A stretch of DNA of 64,000 bases from Moritella sp. Urea-trap-13. GTDB lineage: Bacteria; Pseudomonadota; Gammaproteobacteria; Enterobacterales; Moritellaceae. The notes beneath the pieces were generated by a model, which searched no databases, was not told where the DNA came from, and saw only the letters and a list, made by a program, of their open reading frames with translations. Shown here one piece after another: positions 7,592 through 16,099 of the stretch (its first letter is position 1; each line of letters opens with the position of its first letter). Position numbers and translations under genes: made by a program. The stretch lies in NCBI RefSeq assembly GCF_002836355.1, contig NZ_PJCA01000040.1:1-64000 (forward strand). The letters run 5' to 3'.

Positions 7592-9091
7592 TTATTCTAT
7601 CGGGTAAAGTTTATCAAGTGCGATAGAAAGACCATTTTCAGTGACGATACGCACATGATCGCGACGTAGTTTTCGTGGTTCATTGACACCGCAAGAATGC
7701 GCAATTAACCCCACCCCATAATGAATATATTTATTATAGTTTGCAACTCGTTGCGCTTTGTCTGCGACATTGAGTCCTTGCTGTAGTTTTGGGTTGTGCG
7801 TTGTAATGCCAGTAGGGCAGGTATTTTTATTACATTGCAAAGCCTGAATACAACCTAATGCGAACATGTTACCTCGTGCTGAAACAATACAGTCAGCACC
7901 GACTGCTAATGCCCAAGCCACTTTCGATGGAGTAATTAATTTTCCTGAGGCGATGACTTTAACATGCTCGCGTAAATGGTGTTTTTCCAGCATGTCCACT
8001 AATAAAGGTAAGCTTTCTTTTAATGGTAAGCCGACATAATCCATCAAGGGTTGGGGGGCCGCGCCTGTACCGCCGTCTGCACTGTCTAATGTCATAAAGT
8101 CGGGTGCTGAGCTTACGCCGCGTTGATTAATCTCGGTGAGTAAATCATCCAGCCATTGGCAGTGACCAAGCACAAACTTAAAGCCGACCGGTTTGCCTGT
8201 CACTTGGCGAATACGCTCGACCATATCAAGAATATCACTGACATTTTTTATTTCTGGGTGTGCATTTGGGCTAATCGAGTCTTCACCGACGGGAATGCCG
8301 CGGATCTTGGCTATTTCAGCTGTAACCTTTTTGCCGGGTAAGATCCCGCCTTTACCTGGTTTGGCACCTTGGCTGAGTTTTATTTCGAACATCTTAATTT
8401 GTTCTATTGCTGCAAGGGATTTTAGTTTTTCATCACTTAATTGGCCATTGTCATCGCGGACACCATATTTTGCTGTGCCTATTTGATAAACCAGATCTGC
8501 GCCGCCAGCAAGGTGATGAGCGGATAAACCGCCTTCACCGGTATTTAACCAGCAACCAGCTGCTTTGGCGCCATGCGATAATGCCAATACCGCGGGTTTT
8601 GAAATTGCGCCGTAACTCATGCCTGAAATATTGAATAGTGAGCTTATTGAGTAGGGCTGTGGGCAATTAGCACCTATGGTAATTGCTTGCGGCGGGATAG
8701 CATCTTCAGTTAACGTTGGAAAGGCGCAGTTCATGAACATGATCGTGCCGACTTGGTCAAGATTACGGGTGGAGCCAAACGCGACGGTTCTATCGACATT
8801 TTTTGCTGCGCGGTATACCCAAGATCGTTCAGCTCGATTAAAAGGCATTTCTTCACGATCTTGGGCAAAGAAGTATTGGCGAAAGAACTCACCTTGTTTT
8901 TCAAATAAATATCGAAATCGACCGATGACGGGGTAGTTATGTCTGATCGCTTGTTTGGTTTGTATCTTATCTACTATATACATGTAGATAATACTGATGA
9001 TCCCAACTCCGAGTACTAAGATGAATAGGCCTGTCATAATATCGAGGCCGTACAGTAGCATATCAATTTGCGATTTAAATTCTGGCTGCAT
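7592..9091 (-). CDS. FMN-binding glutamate-synthase-family protein, membrane-anchored
   Basis: A 499-residue protein with one N-terminal membrane segment (LDIMTGLFILVLGVGIISII, about 14-33), followed by the FMN- and 3Fe-4S-binding barrel of glutamate synthase large subunits. Visible family features are SGMSYGAISKPAVLALSHGA, NTGEGGLSAHH, KPGKGGILPG, DSADGGTGAAP and the cluster cysteines C-x5-C-x4-C (CIQALQCNKNTC). The glutaminase domain and beta subunit are absent, so it cannot be an ordinary NADPH glutamate synthase. Members of this stand-alone group are widespread but their reaction is poorly known. AAGGG precedes the start. It is monocistronic. Confidence 0.85.
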   Translation of the reverse strand: MQPEFKSQIDMLLYGLDIMTGLFILVLGVGIISIIYMYIVDKIQTKQAIRHNYPVIGRFRYLFEKQGEFFRQYFFAQDREEMPFNRAERSWVYRAAKNVDRTVAFGSTRNLDQVGTIMFMNCAFPTLTEDAIPPQAITIGANCPQPYSISSLFNISGMSYGAISKPAVLALSHGAKAAGCWLNTGEGGLSAHHLAGGADLVYQIGTAKYGVRDDNGQLSDEKLKSLAAIEQIKMFEIKLSQGAKPGKGGILPGKKVTAEIAKIRGIPVGEDSISPNAHPEIKNVSDILDMVERIRQVTGKPVGFKFVLGHCQWLDDLLTEINQRGVSSAPDFMTLDSADGGTGAAPQPLMDYVGLPLKESLPLLVDMLEKHHLREHVKVIASGKLITPSKVAWALAVGADCIVSARGNMFALGCIQALQCNKNTCPTGITTHNPKLQQGLNVADKAQRVANYNKYIHYGVGLIAHSCGVNEPRKLRRDHVRIVTENGLSIALDKLYPIE

Positions 9092-9218
9092 AGGTCATAC
9101 CCTTATTGAATTGTATCCTTAAGTTAAGAATACAATGAAGGTTACTGCATAACTAATAACAATTTAATAACATGTTTGTGGTCATTCTATTAGGGTAAAT
9201 GATTATGACGCTCAGCGA

Positions 9219-9749
9219 TTATGCGGTGACAAGCTCTTTCGCTATTTTCTGTAATAGATAGGTTTCGCGTTCAATGGATAGACCCGCTTTTGGGTAGCTC
9301 TCTATCACTTCAAGATTATGTGCAATCGCTTCATGGATATTGATCCACATTGCGCTTACGCCATTCTTAATTTCATTTTCTTCTAATCTTGGCGAACCTA
9401 GCTGTTTGTTGGCATCGCAAGTAAAGCAGTAGGAAAGCATTTGAATACTGTCAAAGTCACCTTTACACCAAGGACGCATTTCTTCATAACAACCGTAAGG
9501 GACGACGTTATGAATGTTTTCAGCGCCAGTTTCTTCTTCTACTTCACGAATTAACGCGGTAACAATGTCTTCACCTTCATGCATGCCGCCACCGGGTAAG
9601 CTGTAATCATGATAGCGGGCGGTGAAGATCAGTAAGATCTCTTCACCTTGGGTAATGATGCCACGTGCAGCTATCCGTTGCTCAGTGCTTTTAGGGGCTG
9701 TGACGTCTGGATGAATAGTAGAACGAAGGACGGACATTTGATTGATCAT
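9219..9749 (-). CDS. Nudix hydrolase
   Basis: A 176-residue protein with a complete Nudix box: GGGMHEGEDIVTALIREVEE continuing into ETG, fitting G-x5-E-x7-R-E-x2-E-E-x-G. Nudix enzymes hydrolyse nucleoside diphosphates linked to another moiety, with Mg bound by the box glutamates. The substrate (damaged nucleotide, sugar nucleotide or coenzyme) cannot be told. An internal ATG (MSVLRSTIH, 9737) is an alternative start. It is alone, divergent from the FadL-type porin across a 417-base gap. Confidence 0.9.
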   Translation of the reverse strand: MINQMSVLRSTIHPDVTAPKSTEQRIAARGIITQGEEILLIFTARYHDYSLPGGGMHEGEDIVTALIREVEEETGAENIHNVVPYGCYEEMRPWCKGDFDSIQMLSYCFTCDANKQLGSPRLEENEIKNGVSAMWINIHEAIAHNLEVIESYPKAGLSIERETYLLQKIAKELVTA

Positions 9750-10166
9750 GATGAATGGCTCTTGTCGTTATTTAATTTGATGACTTCATTTACGTCGTGG
9801 TAATTGTAATTGGCGGTTTTTTTTCGCGTAGACAACTAAGCTTATAAGCCAGTAATTGTCGAACTGGATTTCAAACAGGCCGCTATAGTAACACATTCAT
9901 ACATTGTCACTGCAATATGTAAATTTATGCTTACCGATATAGTAATTAGTTGGACTTTTCTTAAATATTAAAACCAACAATTAGAGTTTTAACTCTATGC
10001 TTTTGGTCGCGAAAATGTCGCTAAAATACGTTAATTTCAACTAAAACACCCACTTTGTGGGTAAATATATCGTTTGGCTAAAATTGTTTCTAAACGACAT
10101 ATTACGACCTGTCACAATACATTAACATCCTCGGCATACCCAAATAATAACAACAGGATTTATGTA
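9750..10166. other. Nudix/porin divergent intergenic region
   Basis: An AT-rich divergent region that should hold both promoters. It includes the inverted motif at 9981-9997, which recurs upstream of the gene at 22991, and a small hairpin CCCAC-TTT-GTGGG near 10050. An upstream in-frame start at 10074 for the porin lacks a signal peptide and is rejected. No other gene is visible. Confidence 0.5.
9981..9997. promoter_or_regulatory. Shared inverted motif, copy 1
   Basis: TTAGAGTTTTAACTCTA contains a perfect seven-base dyad around TT, 170 bases before the FadL-type porin. Sixteen of its 17 bases recur at 22923-22939, before another exported-protein gene. It may be an operator for a common regulator. 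Confidence 0.4.
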
Positions 10167-11483
10167 ATGAAAAGCAATTTGAAAGTGACTTCATACCTTA
10201 GTTCAGCAATCGCGCTGGCATTGGCTACTGCATCTAGCTCTGTACTTGCTGCTGGTTTCCAAGTTGGCGAACATTCAGCAACTGGCCTTGGCCGTGCTAA
10301 CGCAGGTGAAGGCGCAATCGCTGATACTGCATTAGTATTGACGAAAAACCCAGCTGCAATGACGATGTTTGATAAAATTACGGTATCAAGTCAACTTGCG
10401 TTCATTGCCCCTGATGTTAATACAGATTATAGCTATGACACTTGTACTACGAAACTTGAAGGCCCACGGGGCGATAAAAAAACCGTAGAAACTTGTGTTA
10501 CAAGTAATGGTAGTGAAAATGATTATGCGCCAGACCAATTCGTACCAAGTTTTGCCGCTATCATGCCTATCAATGATAAAGTAGCTGTTGGTTTTGCTAT
10601 GTTCTCTAACTACGGAACGGGGACTGAATTGAGTAATGATTTCGATCTAGGCGATATTGGCGGCACTACAAGTATTATTACGGTTAATAGTAGCTTTAAT
10701 CTAGCATATAAAGTAAATGATTTATTAAGTGTTGGTGCTGGTTATGACTTAGTTGTTGGCCAAGCTGAAATGGCTAGAGACACAGGTAGCTCTGTTACTG
10801 GTGCTTTTGACATGAAAGGTAATGCTATTGGTCACGGTTGGAATGTTGGCACATTATTTACGATTAATGATAATAACCGCTTAGCATTAACTTACCGTTC
10901 TGCTGTTGATATGGGTTTTGAAGGTGAATTTACTGGTAGTGGTATTGGCTTTGATCCTGGCACTACAACTGGAACGGCGGAAGGTACTGTTGATATAACG
11001 TTACCTGCAATGGCAGAGCTAGCTGGCTACCATAAATTAACAGATACATTTGCTGTTCATTATAGTGCCATGTGGACGCAGTGGAGTTCATTAGAAGATT
11101 TGACGGCGACAAGTGCTGATTGTGATGGTGCTATGTTTGAGAAAGGTACTTGTTTTGAAAAGCCTTTGCATTACTCGGATAGTATACGTTACGCAGTAGG
11201 TACAACAGCATACGTATCTGAGTCAATTACATTACGTATGGGTTACGCATATGATCAACAAGCGGGTGAAGCTGTTGTAGTCATGCCTGATACTGCTCGT
11301 CATCAGATTTCTGCTGGCATGAGCTACGCGGTAAGCGGAACTATGAGTTTTGATTTAGGCGCTGCTTATATTTTGGGTGAAGAAGTTACTTTCACTGAAG
11401 ATAGTGTAGGACCTAAAAATGAAGAGTTCACTTCAACAGCGACAGCTATTATCGTATCTGCACAAATGAACATGGTATTCTAA
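10167..11483 (+). CDS. FadL/OmpP1-family outer-membrane transporter
   Basis: A 438-residue protein starting MKSNLKVTSYLSSAIALALA with a signal peptide cleaved after SVLAA. The mature N-terminus AGFQVGEHSATGLGRANAGEGAIAD is the hatch-like start typical of FadL/TodX porins, followed by PAAMTMF and the beta-barrel. The C-terminus ends in phenylalanine (QMNMVF), the Bam targeting signature. FadL proteins import long-chain fatty acids or other hydrophobic compounds. The start is chosen for the signal peptide and AGGA nine bases upstream. fadE and fadH elsewhere in the window fit fatty-acid uptake, though hydrocarbon or other substrates remain possible. Confidence 0.88.
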   Translation: MKSNLKVTSYLSSAIALALATASSSVLAAGFQVGEHSATGLGRANAGEGAIADTALVLTKNPAAMTMFDKITVSSQLAFIAPDVNTDYSYDTCTTKLEGPRGDKKTVETCVTSNGSENDYAPDQFVPSFAAIMPINDKVAVGFAMFSNYGTGTELSNDFDLGDIGGTTSIITVNSSFNLAYKVNDLLSVGAGYDLVVGQAEMARDTGSSVTGAFDMKGNAIGHGWNVGTLFTINDNNRLALTYRSAVDMGFEGEFTGSGIGFDPGTTTGTAEGTVDITLPAMAELAGYHKLTDTFAVHYSAMWTQWSSLEDLTATSADCDGAMFEKGTCFEKPLHYSDSIRYAVGTTAYVSESITLRMGYAYDQQAGEAVVVMPDTARHQISAGMSYAVSGTMSFDLGAAYILGEEVTFTEDSVGPKNEEFTSTATAIIVSAQMNMVF

Positions 11484-11510
11484 TCTGAGTTAATAACCAG
11501 ATAGATACAA

Positions 11511-11545
11511 AAAGGTCCAGCTAATGAATTAGCTGGACCTTTTTG
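11511..11545. terminator. Bidirectional terminator
   Basis: AAAGGTCCAGCTAAT and its perfect complement around GA, then a T-run. It lies between the convergent porin gene and the XRE regulator gene. Confidence 0.9.
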
Positions 11546-11582
11546 TTATGGCGTATTTTTATTTGTAATCGAGGTGATTAAA

Positions 11583-12341
11583 TTAACCTTTCTGCGCTTT
11601 ACTAAAACGCACTAAATCCGCGTTGTTATTCAGTAAATCTTTAAAGAACGGGTTTTGGTAAAGGTCTTTTAAGCTGCCCTTATAAAACTTAACGCGTGAT
11701 TTAGTTGGATACGGTTCAAAGTGTAGGTCTTGAAAAAATGACGCGATTGCAGGCGTGCGCGTTGGCAAGATAACAGATGAAAATTTACCATCCAAATCCA
11801 ATACCATTCTAGCGGCCACACTGTTGTCAAGAAAACAGAAAGATACGATCAAACCAGCATTGTTAGAAATGTAGTGGCCGACAATAGCATTCTCATTCAT
11901 CAGTAAACTGACTGAATAATGTGATTCTGGAAACGCGGTCATTGTTTCTACTAACGGTTCATTATAAAAGTGCTCGTGACCTTTGCTTACCACATCAGCT
12001 TGTTTCTCAGATAGGCGAGTATAATCAATAACAACAATATCAGTAATGCTAACAGGATAGAAAGACGGTCTAGCGCCAACTTCAGTGGCTTTGGTTTTAC
12101 TGACTGATTTCTTTTCTTGTTCACTCATTTCATAGCCTTCAGCAAAAAAACGAGCGATAGCGATACGGCGTAAAAAAGAAGGTTCACGTTTGCCATTTTC
12201 CCAGAGGGATAATGTGGTCTGTGAGAGACCAGTAAACTCTTTATGTGAATTAGCTAACTGTGATACGAAGTCAAACTGAGACAGTTTATGATCTTTGCGA
12301 GTCTGACGTAACTTAGTGCCAAAACATTCTTTTTTAAACAT
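11583..12341 (-). CDS. XRE-type helix-turn-helix regulator with C-terminal sensor or GNAT-like domain
   Basis: Residues 9-62 form a Cro/C1-type helix-turn-helix (LRQTRKDHKLSQFDFVSQLA, then LSQTTLSLWENGKREP). A charged linker leads to a 150-residue domain with alternating strands and helices ending in AIASFFQDLHFEPYPTKSRVKFY. That end resembles the last strand-helix-strand of GNAT acyltransferases, but the acetyl-CoA loop is not obvious. AAGGA precedes the ATG. It is transcribed divergently from trpR, with 151 bases between the two start codons. It may be a local regulator, but no operator for it is identified. Confidence 0.8.
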   Translation of the reverse strand: MFKKECFGTKLRQTRKDHKLSQFDFVSQLANSHKEFTGLSQTTLSLWENGKREPSFLRRIAIARFFAEGYEMSEQEKKSVSKTKATEVGARPSFYPVSITDIVVIDYTRLSEKQADVVSKGHEHFYNEPLVETMTAFPESHYSVSLLMNENAIVGHYISNNAGLIVSFCFLDNSVAARMVLDLDGKFSSVILPTRTPAIASFFQDLHFEPYPTKSRVKFYKGSLKDLYQNPFFKDLLNNNADLVRFSKAQKG

Positions 12342-12425
12342 TTATTGTCCTTGGTACTAAAGCGTTAGTGGTTATATTATTGATTATACAATATAACACT
12401 AATTATTAAGATAATAGAATTAAAC

Positions 12426-12455
12426 TTGATGTGCCAGAGTGTAATGCTGTACTAT
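12426..12455 (+). promoter_or_regulatory. trpR promoter
   Basis: TTGATG (12426-12431), an 18-base spacer and TACTAT (12450-12455). The -10 element lies inside the TrpR-like operator at 12448-12467. The start codon follows at 12493. Confidence 0.6.
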
Positions 12456-12467
12456 TACGCCATTACA
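12448..12467 (+). promoter_or_regulatory. TrpR-like operator
   Basis: TGTACTATTACGCCATTACA. The left half matches the enterobacterial trp operator half-site TGTACTAGTT at 8 of 10 positions; the right half matches at about 6. It overlaps the -10 element, as do operators of the E. coli TrpR regulon, which fits autoregulation of trpR and its permease partner. Confidence 0.6.
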
Positions 12468-12492
12468 GCTTGATGGCAAGGTTTTATTAATT

Positions 12493-12756
12493 ATGATTAA
12501 TGAGTTATTCCGAAAGATCGCTAATGAAGATGATATATCTCTAATCCTTCCCTTGTTGCTTTCAGCAGAAGAATTAAACGCTGTTAATGCGCGAACTCTG
12601 GTTTATAAAGAACTGTTACTGGCTGAAAAGTCACAACGTGAAATAGCTAAAACACACGGCATTAGTATTGCCACGATCACTCGTGGTTCAAATAATTTGA
12701 AATCCATGAGTGATAAAGAAAAAAAATTATTACAAACATTATTAATTGGGAAGTAG
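12493..12756 (+). CDS. trpR: Trp operon repressor TrpR
   Basis: An 87-residue all-helical repressor. The C-terminal half carries the TrpR helix-turn-helix SQREIAKTHGISIATITRGS followed by NNLKSM, almost identical to the E. coli ATITRGSNSLK reading head. The central PLLLSAEELNAVNARTLVYKELL matches the dimer and tryptophan-binding helices. The N-terminal arm is about 20 residues shorter than in E. coli (108). With bound L-tryptophan it should repress tryptophan genes. Only four bases separate its stop from the permease ATG, so the two form an operon. Confidence 0.93.
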   Translation: MINELFRKIANEDDISLILPLLLSAEELNAVNARTLVYKELLLAEKSQREIAKTHGISIATITRGSNNLKSMSDKEKKLLQTLLIGK

Positions 12757-12760
12757 GACT

Positions 12761-14002
12761 ATGTCGGAAGTTATGACAGCAAATCAGGAAGCACAACCAT
12801 CTTCACTCGGTGGTATATTTATTATTACGGGTACCAGTATCGGTGCGGGGATGTTTTCTCTACCAGTATTAACCTCAAACATGTGGTTTGGTTGGGCGGT
12901 ATTGTTCTTATGTGTATCTTGGTATTGCATGTACAGCTCTGCATTGTACTTACTTGAGGCGAACCAAAAATTTAAGCATGGCGTTAATTTTGATTCGATG
13001 ACCAAAGCATTATTACCAACATCATTACGCATGCTGAATGGTTTGTCTGTGTTGTTCGTGAGTTATATCTTGGTTTATGCCTATATTTCCGGTGGCGGCT
13101 CAATGTTGGGGCATAGCTTGGAGTCTGGTCTGGGTATTGAGATCGATCAGTCTGTTGCCAGTTTTGTATTTGCGGTGTTATTAGGCCTGATCGTGAGCTT
13201 TAGTACCAAAGCGGTTGATCGTTTCACGTCAGCAATGCTGGGTGGCATGGTGATCACCTTCAGTATTGCGATTTACAGCTTACTGAGCGGTGCTGACTTT
13301 TCGTTATTACAGCCGTTTGCTGAAATGACTGAACGTCTGCCTTATAGCTGGGCTGCGATCCCGTCATTAATGGTGTGCTTTGGTTTTCATTCTAATATCC
13401 CAAGCTTGGTAAAATATTATAATAAAGACAGCTCGAAAGTGGTTAATTCAATCCGTTACGGTAGCTTGCTAGCGCTTACTATCTATTTGATCTGGTTGTT
13501 AGCAAGCTTTACTGTGATTGGCCGTGACGGCTTTGCCAGTGTTATTGCACAAGGCGGTAATATGGGCGCGTTAGTGTCGGCATTAGAGTCTGCTGGCTCA
13601 GGTGCGACACTGGCGGTGACATTGCAGCTGTTTGCTAACTTTGCCGTCGCGACATCATTCTTGGGTGTGGCGTTAGGTTTGTTTGATTTCTTAACCGACC
13701 TGCTTAAACTTGACGACACTTTATCGGGTCGTAGCAAAACAGCATTAGTGACGTTTGTGCCGCCGATGATTGGTGGGGTATTATTTCCTAATGGCTTTAT
13801 CTATGCGATTGGTTATGCTGGCTTTGCTGCTGCGGTATTTGCTTTGTTTACCCCTGTTGCGTTAGCATTTCAGGCGCGTAAACATTTACCAAGCACTGAC
13901 TTCCTTGTTCCAGGTGGTTACGCTCGTATGGCTACAGTACTGGTATTTGCCGTGTGTGTTGTTAGTTTCCAGGTTCTTTCTATGATGGGCCTATTAGCTT
14001 AA
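12761..14002 (+). CDS. Aromatic amino-acid permease (HAAAP family; probably tryptophan)
   Basis: A 413-residue membrane protein with about 11 segments. The N-terminus GGIFIITGTSIGAGMFSLPV is the signature of Mtr, TnaB and TyrP permeases, which import tryptophan or tyrosine by proton symport. Length is close to E. coli Mtr (414). The start is the ATG four bases after the trpR stop, preceded by AGGA; an earlier in-frame codon overlapping trpR is less likely. Co-transcription with trpR makes tryptophan the likely substrate, but sequence alone does not separate Mtr, TnaB and TyrP. Confidence 0.9.
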   Translation: MSEVMTANQEAQPSSLGGIFIITGTSIGAGMFSLPVLTSNMWFGWAVLFLCVSWYCMYSSALYLLEANQKFKHGVNFDSMTKALLPTSLRMLNGLSVLFVSYILVYAYISGGGSMLGHSLESGLGIEIDQSVASFVFAVLLGLIVSFSTKAVDRFTSAMLGGMVITFSIAIYSLLSGADFSLLQPFAEMTERLPYSWAAIPSLMVCFGFHSNIPSLVKYYNKDSSKVVNSIRYGSLLALTIYLIWLLASFTVIGRDGFASVIAQGGNMGALVSALESAGSGATLAVTLQLFANFAVATSFLGVALGLFDFLTDLLKLDDTLSGRSKTALVTFVPPMIGGVLFPNGFIYAIGYAGFAAAVFALFTPVALAFQARKHLPSTDFLVPGGYARMATVLVFAVCVVSFQVLSMMGLLA

Positions 14003-14170
14003 TTTAAAGTTAGGTCGTTAGTGTATTGCCGTTAGTGAGTGTTCATTAACGGCGAACTCGCTAATTAATCGGCTTAAATTTAGATAATAATGTTTATTAT
14101 CCCGATTAGCTTTGAGTTAATCCTATTTTATTACGTATAATAAAGCATATTTTGATTACGTGACTCTAAC

Positions 14171-15058
14171 ATGAATTATTCCTTTTCTCGCATTGCTGCT
14201 ATTTCTACGCTGGTTTTCTCCCTGTCGGGCTGTTTTGATATTGCCGACATTCCCAAATTACATTCTTCATGGAAAGTTGCTGGCGCGACATCTGAAAATA
14301 GCGAACAAGCTGGTTTTGTTACTGATACGATCGCGACATGTCCGGTATTTATAGACAATATGACCGTGACAAGTGATACGTTACCCGCTGAATTTAGCAT
14401 TACCGATTGGAATATTTATAAGCAAGAAGATGACAACTGGCGTCGTGAGTTGACGAAGTTAATTGAAGATACTGATTTGATTGTCTTGCAAGAAGCAAAG
14501 TTAAGCTTTTTGTTAGCACAACTGATGCAACAACATCAATTGAGCTGGACCCAAGTCGAAGCATTTAGCGTTTATAATCAATCAATGGGTGTATTAACGG
14601 CAAGTCGTGTTGCGCCTATCTCTGTTTGTAAGCAAGCAATCACAGAGCCTTGGTTACGTTTCCCTAAATCGACATTGATTAGTTACTACCCTTGGGCTGG
14701 CAGTGACGAACCGCTGCTTGTCGCCAACATGCACATGATTAATTTCACCTTAGGTGTCGATGAGTTTAATCAACAGCTAGAAGGGGTTATTGCGGTGATC
14801 CGTCAGCATGATGGCCCGGTGATCATGGCTGGTGATTTTAATACTTGGACCAATAAGCGCTTAGAGCAATTGCATACGATGACAACCAGTGTCGAATTAC
14901 AAAAGTCAGTCTATCAACAAGACGTACGTAGAACAGCATTTGGTAATCCGCTTGATGATATTTACTATAGAGGCATGCAACAGCTAAGTGCATCGTCTTA
15001 TGAGACCGATGCATCAGATCATAATCCAATTGTAGCGCGCTTTGGTCCGCTATTTTAG
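14171..15058 (+). CDS. Endonuclease/exonuclease/phosphatase-family lipoprotein
   Basis: A 295-residue protein with a lipoprotein signal (LVFSLSGC), so it should be anchored at the cell surface or periplasmic face. The EEP fold is shown by TDWNIYKQ (metal Asn), IVLQEAKLS (metal Glu), VIMAGDFNTW (Asp-Phe-Asn), DDIYYRG and the C-terminal SDHNPIVARF (Asp-His). Members cut phosphodiester or phosphoester bonds in nucleic acids, sphingomyelin or inositides. An exported version suggests extracellular nuclease or phospholipase activity. It lies 36 bases upstream of a thioesterase gene with which it may share a message. Confidence 0.87.
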   Translation: MNYSFSRIAAISTLVFSLSGCFDIADIPKLHSSWKVAGATSENSEQAGFVTDTIATCPVFIDNMTVTSDTLPAEFSITDWNIYKQEDDNWRRELTKLIEDTDLIVLQEAKLSFLLAQLMQQHQLSWTQVEAFSVYNQSMGVLTASRVAPISVCKQAITEPWLRFPKSTLISYYPWAGSDEPLLVANMHMINFTLGVDEFNQQLEGVIAVIRQHDGPVIMAGDFNTWTNKRLEQLHTMTTSVELQKSVYQQDVRRTAFGNPLDDIYYRGMQQLSASSYETDASDHNPIVARFGPLF

Positions 15059-15094
15059 CATCTTGAGTAATTTGCGTAGATAGAGGGAATCAAC

Positions 15095-15538
15095 ATGATG
15101 GATAAATTTAAACAGCAGTACCCAATTATTGTCGACGATATTGTGCGTTGGGGTGACATGGATGCGTTTGGTCACGTTAATAATACTGTGTATTTCCGTT
15201 ACTTTGAGCAAGCGCGTATTGGCTATTTTGAGAAAATACAAGCAATGGCGTATATGCAAGAACACGGTATTGGTCCTATTTTAGCTGCAACGAATTGCCG
15301 TTTTAAAGCGCCGTTAAAGTCACCTGATACCATTCAAATTGGTGCGACTGTGTCAGAATTTGCTGCGCATAAGCTAATCATGAAATATGCGGTGTGGAGT
15401 AATACCTTACAACGTGTGGTTGCTGAAGGGGAAGGTGTTATTGTATTTGTAGATTACCGCGCGCATAAGAAAATGCCGGTACCTGTAGATATTGTTGATA
15501 AGATTAAGGTGCTACAGCCAGACTTATTTACTGCTTAA
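15095..15538 (+). CDS. Acyl-CoA thioesterase, 4HBT/YbgC-like hotdog fold
   Basis: A 147-residue hotdog-fold protein. VRWGDMDAFGHVNNTVYFRYFEQAR contains the catalytic Asp in the D-x-x-G-H-V-N-N motif of 4-hydroxybenzoyl-CoA-type thioesterases, which release free acids from acyl-CoA in the cytoplasm. Chain-length preference is unknown. GAGGG precedes the ATG; a second ATG directly follows, so the start could be one codon later. It does not have the tol-pal neighbours of true ybgC. Confidence 0.9.
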   Translation: MMDKFKQQYPIIVDDIVRWGDMDAFGHVNNTVYFRYFEQARIGYFEKIQAMAYMQEHGIGPILAATNCRFKAPLKSPDTIQIGATVSEFAAHKLIMKYAVWSNTLQRVVAEGEGVIVFVDYRAHKKMPVPVDIVDKIKVLQPDLFTA

Positions 15539-15590
15539 CTGAGCTTTACTGTACTTAGCTAAAGTAAGTCAAAATAAGTAAAAGTAAGGC

Positions 15591-15622
15591 AAAAAAAAGC
15601 AGACTAAATAACTTTAGTCTGC
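15591..15622 (-). terminator. Terminator of the DUF3010 gene
   Basis: GCAGACTAAA, loop TAAC, TTTAGTCTGC. On the minus strand it is followed by eight U, and it lies 34 bases past the stop of the gene at 15656. Confidence 0.88.
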
Positions 15623-15655
15623 TCACAGTCTTATGTTTTTACAACGCTGTTGTAA

Positions 15656-16099
15656 TTAAAGGCTGTTTTTCGCTGCGTTTTCATTTAAGAATAGGCAACC
15701 AAGTGTGAATGCATTCTGTTGGAATTTTTTCAGACCCGTTTCAGCAAAATCAACAAAGATCGGGTGATCTTGTAATAGTTGCTTGTAGAACGTTTGTGAA
15801 ACCATGTTCACTTCAACGCTAGTTACAAGTTGGATCGCCGCTTCAGCTTTAAAGCTTGTTGAGCTACCACTAAACTTGCCTTTTGTTAGACGCTCTTTGA
15901 TCACAACATTTTCAATTTTATAATCTGTCATTAACTGGGCAAATTCTTTATGAAACTGACGCATTTGATACGCTTCAGTTGAACTTGCTAAGGTAATTTT
16001 TCTTTTACGACATTCAATAAGTTCGAAGATTCCTTCTTTTAAAGATAGGAAACATAGATTTACTTCATTGCCTGCTAGTTCAACACTACAAATTCTCAT
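15656..16099 (-). CDS. DUF3010-family protein
   Basis: A 147-residue protein beginning MRICSVELAGNEVNLCFLSL, which I recognise as the DUF3010 pattern found in Vibrio and Shewanella relatives. Function is unknown. The alternating strand/helix pattern resembles RNase H-like folds (the first strand with an acidic residue, then a hairpin), but that is inference. The start is placed at this ATG because GGTGAG lies seven bases upstream. Further-upstream codons add 21 residues that are not conserved-looking. Monocistronic, divergent from the carboxylesterase. Confidence 0.78.
   Translation of the reverse strand: MRICSVELAGNEVNLCFLSLKEGIFELIECRKRKITLASSTEAYQMRQFHKEFAQLMTDYKIENVVIKERLTKGKFSGSSTSFKAEAAIQLVTSVEVNMVSQTFYKQLLQDHPIFVDFAETGLKKFQQNAFTLGCLFLNENAAKNSL

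Noticed and set aside
10074-10166. Longer start for the FadL-type porin
   Set aside because: The extra 31 residues precede a complete signal peptide and would block export; AGGA lies before the ATG at 10167.
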